Assembly (NCBI RefSeq): GCF_029784155.1
Contig: NC_073693.1
Span: 312,333,304-312,397,303 of the forward strand
Direction: 5' to 3'
Origin: Uranotaenia lowii
Taxonomy: Eukaryota > Arthropoda > Insecta > Diptera > Culicidae
DNA: 64,000 nt
Every line of letters starts with the position of its first letter. Positions within the stretch are counted from its first letter, which is position 1. The notes beneath the pieces are model-generated. The model did not search any database. It saw only the letters and a program-made list of their open reading frames with translations, and had not been told where the DNA came from. The translations under genes and the position numbers were made by a program. This document shows, in pieces, positions 59,957-64,000 of the stretch.

Positions 59957-62900
59957 GGATTGTTGGTTTTGGGAAACAGCACTTGATCGTGATTATGAAA
60001 CCGAAATTTGCAATATTTCTTACCCTTTTCCCAACGACAGCCGCCCATTTGTAAACATTCATATACACGACTTTTCCATACGAGCTTTACTGGATAGTGG
60101 TAGCAATTATTCACTAATAAGTGAAAAATTATTTCGACAATTGCGACATGACCGGGTGAATCCATTAAACAGACGTTTGGAGCTTCGCTCAGCTAGCGGC
60201 AATTCACTAGAGATACGGGGTAAAGCTGATCTGCCTGTTTGCTTTGACGGGCATAAAATGATCGTTACCACTCTAGTAGTAGTCAATCTTTCAATCGATT
60301 TTATCTGCGGGATGGATTTTTGGGAAAAGTTTAAAATTAAGCCGACTATGTTCGTCGAGCCGAATGTTAATGCATCTGTTATCGATTTTCCCAGTTCACA
60401 ATTAGCTTTATCTTCGGCTGAAGAAGCCACTCTGGAGAAAATAAAATTCGAATTTCTCGCAGCAGAACCGGGTAAGCTTACCACAACCCCCCTTGCCTGC
60501 CATCGAATAGTGCTGAGTGAAGAATGGAAACACAAACCTCCAGTGCGCCAATTTCCATATGTGATGTCGCCAAAAACGCAGGCATTGGTCGCAGTGGAAT
60601 TGAATCGTTTACTGGAGGCTGGCATCATTGAACGAAGTAATTCAGATTGGTCCCTCAACTGTGTTCCGGTTATCAAACCGAATAAGGTTCGGCTTTGTCT
60701 AGATGCTCGGAAGATTAATGAAAGAACTGTGCGTGATGCTTATCCTCTACCTCACCCTGGGAGAATTTTGGGCCAGCTGCCCAAAGCAAAGTATTTGTCA
60801 ACCATCGATCTTTCGGAAGCTTTTTTGCAAGTTCCGTTAGACGTTGGGTCCCGACGATTTACTGCTTTCAGTGTGCAGGGTAAAGGATTGTTCCAGTATA
60901 CTCGTATGTGCTTCGGATTAGTAAACAGCCCCGCTTCTTTAGCCAAACTAATGGATACCGTTCTGGGTCACGGTATACTGGAACCGAATGTTTTTGTTTA
61001 CTTAGACGATATAGTTGTGGTAACAGAAACATTCGAGCATCACGTGAAGCTTCTTTCGGAAATCGCCCGTCGTTTACGCGAAGCCAATCTTAGCATCAAT
61101 CGTGAGAAGTCCCAATTTGGGGTGTCGGAAGTACCATTTTTGGGCTATCTACTAGGAACGGATGGACTACGCACGAATCCGGAAAAAGTCAGACCAATCC
61201 TTGAGTACGAGCGTCCAACTACGGTCACCAAACTCCGCCGTTTCCTAGGGATGGCCAACTACTACCGGCGCTTCATATCGGACTTTAGCGGAACTACCGC
61301 TGCTCTCACGGACCTTCTTCAGACAAAATCGAAACTGATCCGCTGGAATGATGATGCCGAAGCAGCTTTTGTGCGTTTGAAGGAGCTTCTGGTATCTTCA
61401 CCCATTCTAGCGAGTCCAGATTTCGACCGCCCCTTTACGATTCAAACTGATGCCAGTGATGTCGCAGTAGCAGGTGTTCTAACTCAGCATCTAGACGACG
61501 GGGAGCGAGTTATCGCGTATTATTCGCATAAACTAACGACCCCTCAAAAAAACTATCACGCAGCCGAAAAGGAAGCTCTAGCTGCCATTCTGGCAATAGA
61601 TGCTTTCAGGGGATATATTGAAGGCTATCACTTCACTTTGGTCACAGACTCGTCAGCATTAACTCATATACTTAATGCAAAATGGAAGGTCGGATCACGT
61701 TGTAGTCGTTGGGCACTCAATTTGCAACAATATGACATGAAAATAGTGCACCGGAAAGGCAAAGAAAACGTCGTTGCGGATGCGCTTTCTCGTAGCGTTG
61801 CTGCAATTGGAACTCAACCTGCAACGTGGTACGATTCCATGCTGCACAAGGTAGAGAGTGAACCTGACAAGTATGTTGATTTCAGAGTGGAGAATGATCA
61901 GCTCTTCAAGTTCATCTCGATTCCTGACTTCCCGCATGATGTAAATTTTGAATGGAAACTAGTTCCTAGAGCACAAGACATACCAAGAATAATCCAGGAA
62001 TCACATGATACTGCCTTCCATCCAGGATACGAAAGGACTCTTGCGCGAATTCGACAACGGTACTATTGGCCTCGTATGGCTACTGAAATACGATCATTCG
62101 TTCGACGATGTACCACCTGCAAAGAAGTAAAACCTTCGCACGTTGCAACGGTACCAGAAATGGGCAAACAAAAGTTGGCTGATAGACCCTGGCAAATGAT
62201 TTCTGTGGATTTTGTGGGCCCTCTCCCTCGTAGCCTTAAAGGAAATCAATATTTGCTAGTTGTTTCGGATTATTTTACAAAATGGGTTATGATTCAGCCT
62301 GTGAAGAAAATCTCGAGTTCATCCATGTGTGCTATCTTGAAGGATCAGTGGTTTTTGAAACACTCTGTTCCAGAGATTATTATTACCGATAACGGAGCTA
62401 GTTTTCTCTCCAAGGAATTCAAAACACTTCTGGACTATTTCAAGATTTCACACTGGTTGAACTCAAGATACCATTCACAGGCGAATCCAGTCGAAAGGGT
62501 TAATCGTACAATTAATGCAGCAATCCGAACGTACGTGAAGGAGGACCAGAAACAATGGGATACGAAAATTACAGAAATAGAGATGATCCTCAATACTAGT
62601 GTACACTCACCGACTGGTTTCACTCCATATTTCGTTGTTCACGGTCATGAATATTCTGAAAACGGGACGGATTATCGTTTAACAAGAGCCGGAGATAATA
62701 TTACTCCGGAACAACGTGAAGAATTACGAAAGCAGATGTACTTGAAAATTTATGATTTGGTTAAGAAGAATCTAGCCAAAGCGTATTCAAAATCTCAGCA
62801 AACTTATAATCTGCGTCATCGCCCGACTAAGCCTTTTAAAATCGGAGAGTTAGTTTACCGGAAAAACATGAAACTTTCGAACGCCTTAGAAAATTACAAC

Positions 62901-63029
62901 GCAAAATACGGTTCTCAATTCCTTCCCTGTCGTATAAAAGCGGTATTGGGCTCTTCATCCTACGAATTAGAAGACTTCCAAGGTAAAAATCTAGGAGTGT
63001 GGCCAGCAAAGCACATCAAACCAGCCTGA
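59826..63029 (+). CDS. pol: Gypsy-2 Pol polyprotein (protease, RT, RNase H, integrase)
   Basis: A 1067-residue frame counted from a GTG at 59826, probably made as Gag-Pol by frameshift within 59826-59956, so this start is nominal. Protease RALLDSGS (Asp 90). RT with STIDLSEAF (Asp 328) and YLDD (392-395). RNase H with QTDASD (Asp 542), Glu 583 and TDSSA (Asp 608). Integrase HHCC (His 727, His 732, Cys 762, Cys 765) and D,D35E (Asp 795, Asp 855, Glu 890), with 'YHSQANPVERVNRT' as in gypsy-1. No stop or missing catalytic residue. The RT entrance reads 'KPNKVRL' where gypsy-1 has 'KPSGKVRL', one residue shorter. The C-terminal tail 'GVWPAKHIKPA' is shared. Confidence 0.92.
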   Translation: MDFEGSLQNTVPTAKKLRYCESKPRFAGTPGVSQYLTDSSKPNKDCWFWETALDRDYETEICNISYPFPNDSRPFVNIHIHDFSIRALLDSGSNYSLISEKLFRQLRHDRVNPLNRRLELRSASGNSLEIRGKADLPVCFDGHKMIVTTLVVVNLSIDFICGMDFWEKFKIKPTMFVEPNVNASVIDFPSSQLALSSAEEATLEKIKFEFLAAEPGKLTTTPLACHRIVLSEEWKHKPPVRQFPYVMSPKTQALVAVELNRLLEAGIIERSNSDWSLNCVPVIKPNKVRLCLDARKINERTVRDAYPLPHPGRILGQLPKAKYLSTIDLSEAFLQVPLDVGSRRFTAFSVQGKGLFQYTRMCFGLVNSPASLAKLMDTVLGHGILEPNVFVYLDDIVVVTETFEHHVKLLSEIARRLREANLSINREKSQFGVSEVPFLGYLLGTDGLRTNPEKVRPILEYERPTTVTKLRRFLGMANYYRRFISDFSGTTAALTDLLQTKSKLIRWNDDAEAAFVRLKELLVSSPILASPDFDRPFTIQTDASDVAVAGVLTQHLDDGERVIAYYSHKLTTPQKNYHAAEKEALAAILAIDAFRGYIEGYHFTLVTDSSALTHILNAKWKVGSRCSRWALNLQQYDMKIVHRKGKENVVADALSRSVAAIGTQPATWYDSMLHKVESEPDKYVDFRVENDQLFKFISIPDFPHDVNFEWKLVPRAQDIPRIIQESHDTAFHPGYERTLARIRQRYYWPRMATEIRSFVRRCTTCKEVKPSHVATVPEMGKQKLADRPWQMISVDFVGPLPRSLKGNQYLLVVSDYFTKWVMIQPVKKISSSSMCAILKDQWFLKHSVPEIIITDNGASFLSKEFKTLLDYFKISHWLNSRYHSQANPVERVNRTINAAIRTYVKEDQKQWDTKITEIEMILNTSVHSPTGFTPYFVVHGHEYSENGTDYRLTRAGDNITPEQREELRKQMYLKIYDLVKKNLAKAYSKSQQTYNLRHRPTKPFKIGELVYRKNMKLSNALENYNAKYGSQFLPCRIKAVLGSSSYELEDFQGKNLGVWPAKHIKPA

Positions 63030-63688
63030 TTTCTTATAGGGGACGTTTCTAATATGTGGAAAGATAGCTACAGAAACATCAGTTGTTTTCAATCACCTTT
63101 ATTCTGGGATATCAACAATAAATTTATCCGCTCTTGGATATTGTGAGATATTTTGTGAGTGTTTTGTTATCAAGATCCGTCAATTCTGCGTAGTTTCACA
63201 GTTTTACTCTCAAATTGAGCGATAGAAGAAACTCCGTACGAGATGCTTATTCTTGAATAAATTACCCTTTTAGTTTCAATTTAAACGAAATCAAGGGGGT
63301 TATGTTTTAGGTTAGGAAGTGTGTGAAAATCTAAGGAATTAGTGAAAATGTTAAAAAGATAAAAAAAAATAATAATAATAAATAAAATGCAGCAAGAGGT
63401 GTATAGTTAATTTTGGTCTCATCATTTTCTAAGAGTCTTTAGGTACAAATAACACAGTGAATGAAAAGTGAACATTTTTGGAGCGGGAGAACTCGATGGA
63501 TAAGAGGATTGAAAGAAGGATAAAATAATTTCTGAAAAAAAACTGCTATTTATGCTAGGAAACTTCTTTAATGGACTTGCGTTTTGGACAGAAGGAGAAC
63601 TGTATTTTGGTTTTGACTCTTCGGGAAGTCTCCGTTGAGGAACGAACAGAAATTGGCGTCTTTATGAAAAATCCTTCAGTCATTGTTA
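63030..63688 (+). other. 3' non-coding region of gypsy-2
   Basis: AT-rich with an AAT microsatellite near 63367-63385 and a purine run AAGGGGG at 63292-63298. That run resembles a polypurine tract, but what follows does not repeat the 5' LTR, so it is not the LTR junction. No env-like frame. Confidence 0.6.
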
Positions 63689-63948
63689 CCGTGTTTTGTG
63701 ACCCGGTCTTAAAATCGGCGAAATGGGAAGATTCCTCTGCAATGATGACCCAATTACCCTAGAATATGTAGCGAGGCTAATGCTATGGGAGCCACGATAT
63801 GTGCGACGCTCACACATGCCGTGTATGGTGACCCGGCATTAGAATCGACGACATGGGAAGATTCCTCTGGTTGGATGACTCAATTACCCTAGAATATTTT
63901 GCGATTTTAAGACTAAGGGAGCCACGGTAAGTGAAGTGCTTGCACTTT
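63689..63948 (+). repeat. 130-bp tandem duplication in the gypsy-2 3' region
   Basis: Unit 1 (63689-63818) and unit 2 (63819-63948) both start CCGTGT and share GTGACCCGG, ATGGGAAGATTCCTCTG, CAATTACCCTAGAATAT and GGGAGCCACG at a constant 130-bp spacing, with clear divergence between them. An open frame crossing it (63571-63762) has no support. Confidence 0.85.
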
Positions 63949-64000
63949 CACTTCACAATGGCTGGCAGGATGTTTCGTTACATTTCTGGGAAGTGAATCA

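Larger units (their letters stand above)
55756..64000 (+). mobile_element. Ty3/gypsy LTR retrotransposon 2, 3' end beyond the window
   Basis: In order: 5' LTR, primer-binding site, leader, gag (one frame break), pol (intact) and 3' non-coding DNA. The 3' LTR is not in the window: nothing after pol repeats the 5' LTR. Related to gypsy-1 throughout Gag and Pol but clearly diverged. It is inserted in the DD37E mariner, on the other side from gypsy-1's site. Confidence 0.88.

Noticed and set aside
63292..63302. Start of the gypsy-2 3' LTR after an AAGGGGG tract
   Set aside because: The following sequence does not repeat any part of the 5' LTR (55756-57218).

Overview
This is eukaryotic, insect-like DNA and contains no host gene that I can recognise. 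The background is very AT-rich, non-coding and crowded with transposable elements. A DD37E-type mariner, a Transib element, two Ty3/gypsy elements, several MITEs and a tRNA-headed SINE together fit a dipteran, most likely a mosquito. The species is not determinable from the sequence alone.

Layout. 1-17640 and 38620-55337 are two near-identical direct copies of one segment, differing at about 15 sites in the first 4.5 kb by eye. Each copy holds, in order: the end of a TIR element, about 8.5 kb of featureless AT-rich DNA, a palindromic tandem repeat, a complete but dead Transib transposon, a TA-flanked MITE with a hAT MITE nested in it, and the 3' end of a DD37E mariner. Only copy 1 carries a 914-bp TA-flanked MITE; copy 2 has the clean empty site. 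Copy 1 stops where a minus-strand gypsy element (17640-26103) is inserted inside the mariner. That element runs into a 500-N gap (26104-26603). After the gap come a 4-kb array of the 9-mer TGACAAAAA (26604-30655), a long inverted repeat whose arms are 16-bp tandem units (core 31490-32636), a tRNA-like sequence, a SINE, then copy 2. To the right of copy 2 the mariner is cut by a second, plus-strand gypsy element (55756 to beyond the window).

The two copies lie on different contigs either side of a fixed-size gap and differ at an allele-like level. Retained haplotigs are therefore at least as likely as a true segmental duplication.

The most interesting object is the Transib element (11168-14178; copy 2 48881-51874). 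It encodes a broken transposase with recognisable RAG1-type signatures. Its two ends share a CACTATG heptamer and a GCCAAAAAT nonamer, separated by 12 bp at one end and 23 bp at the other, an arrangement like the 12/23 recombination signals of V(D)J recombination. The second notable object is the foldback-like palindrome of 16-bp units, which keeps a mirrored non-repetitive spacer in both arms.
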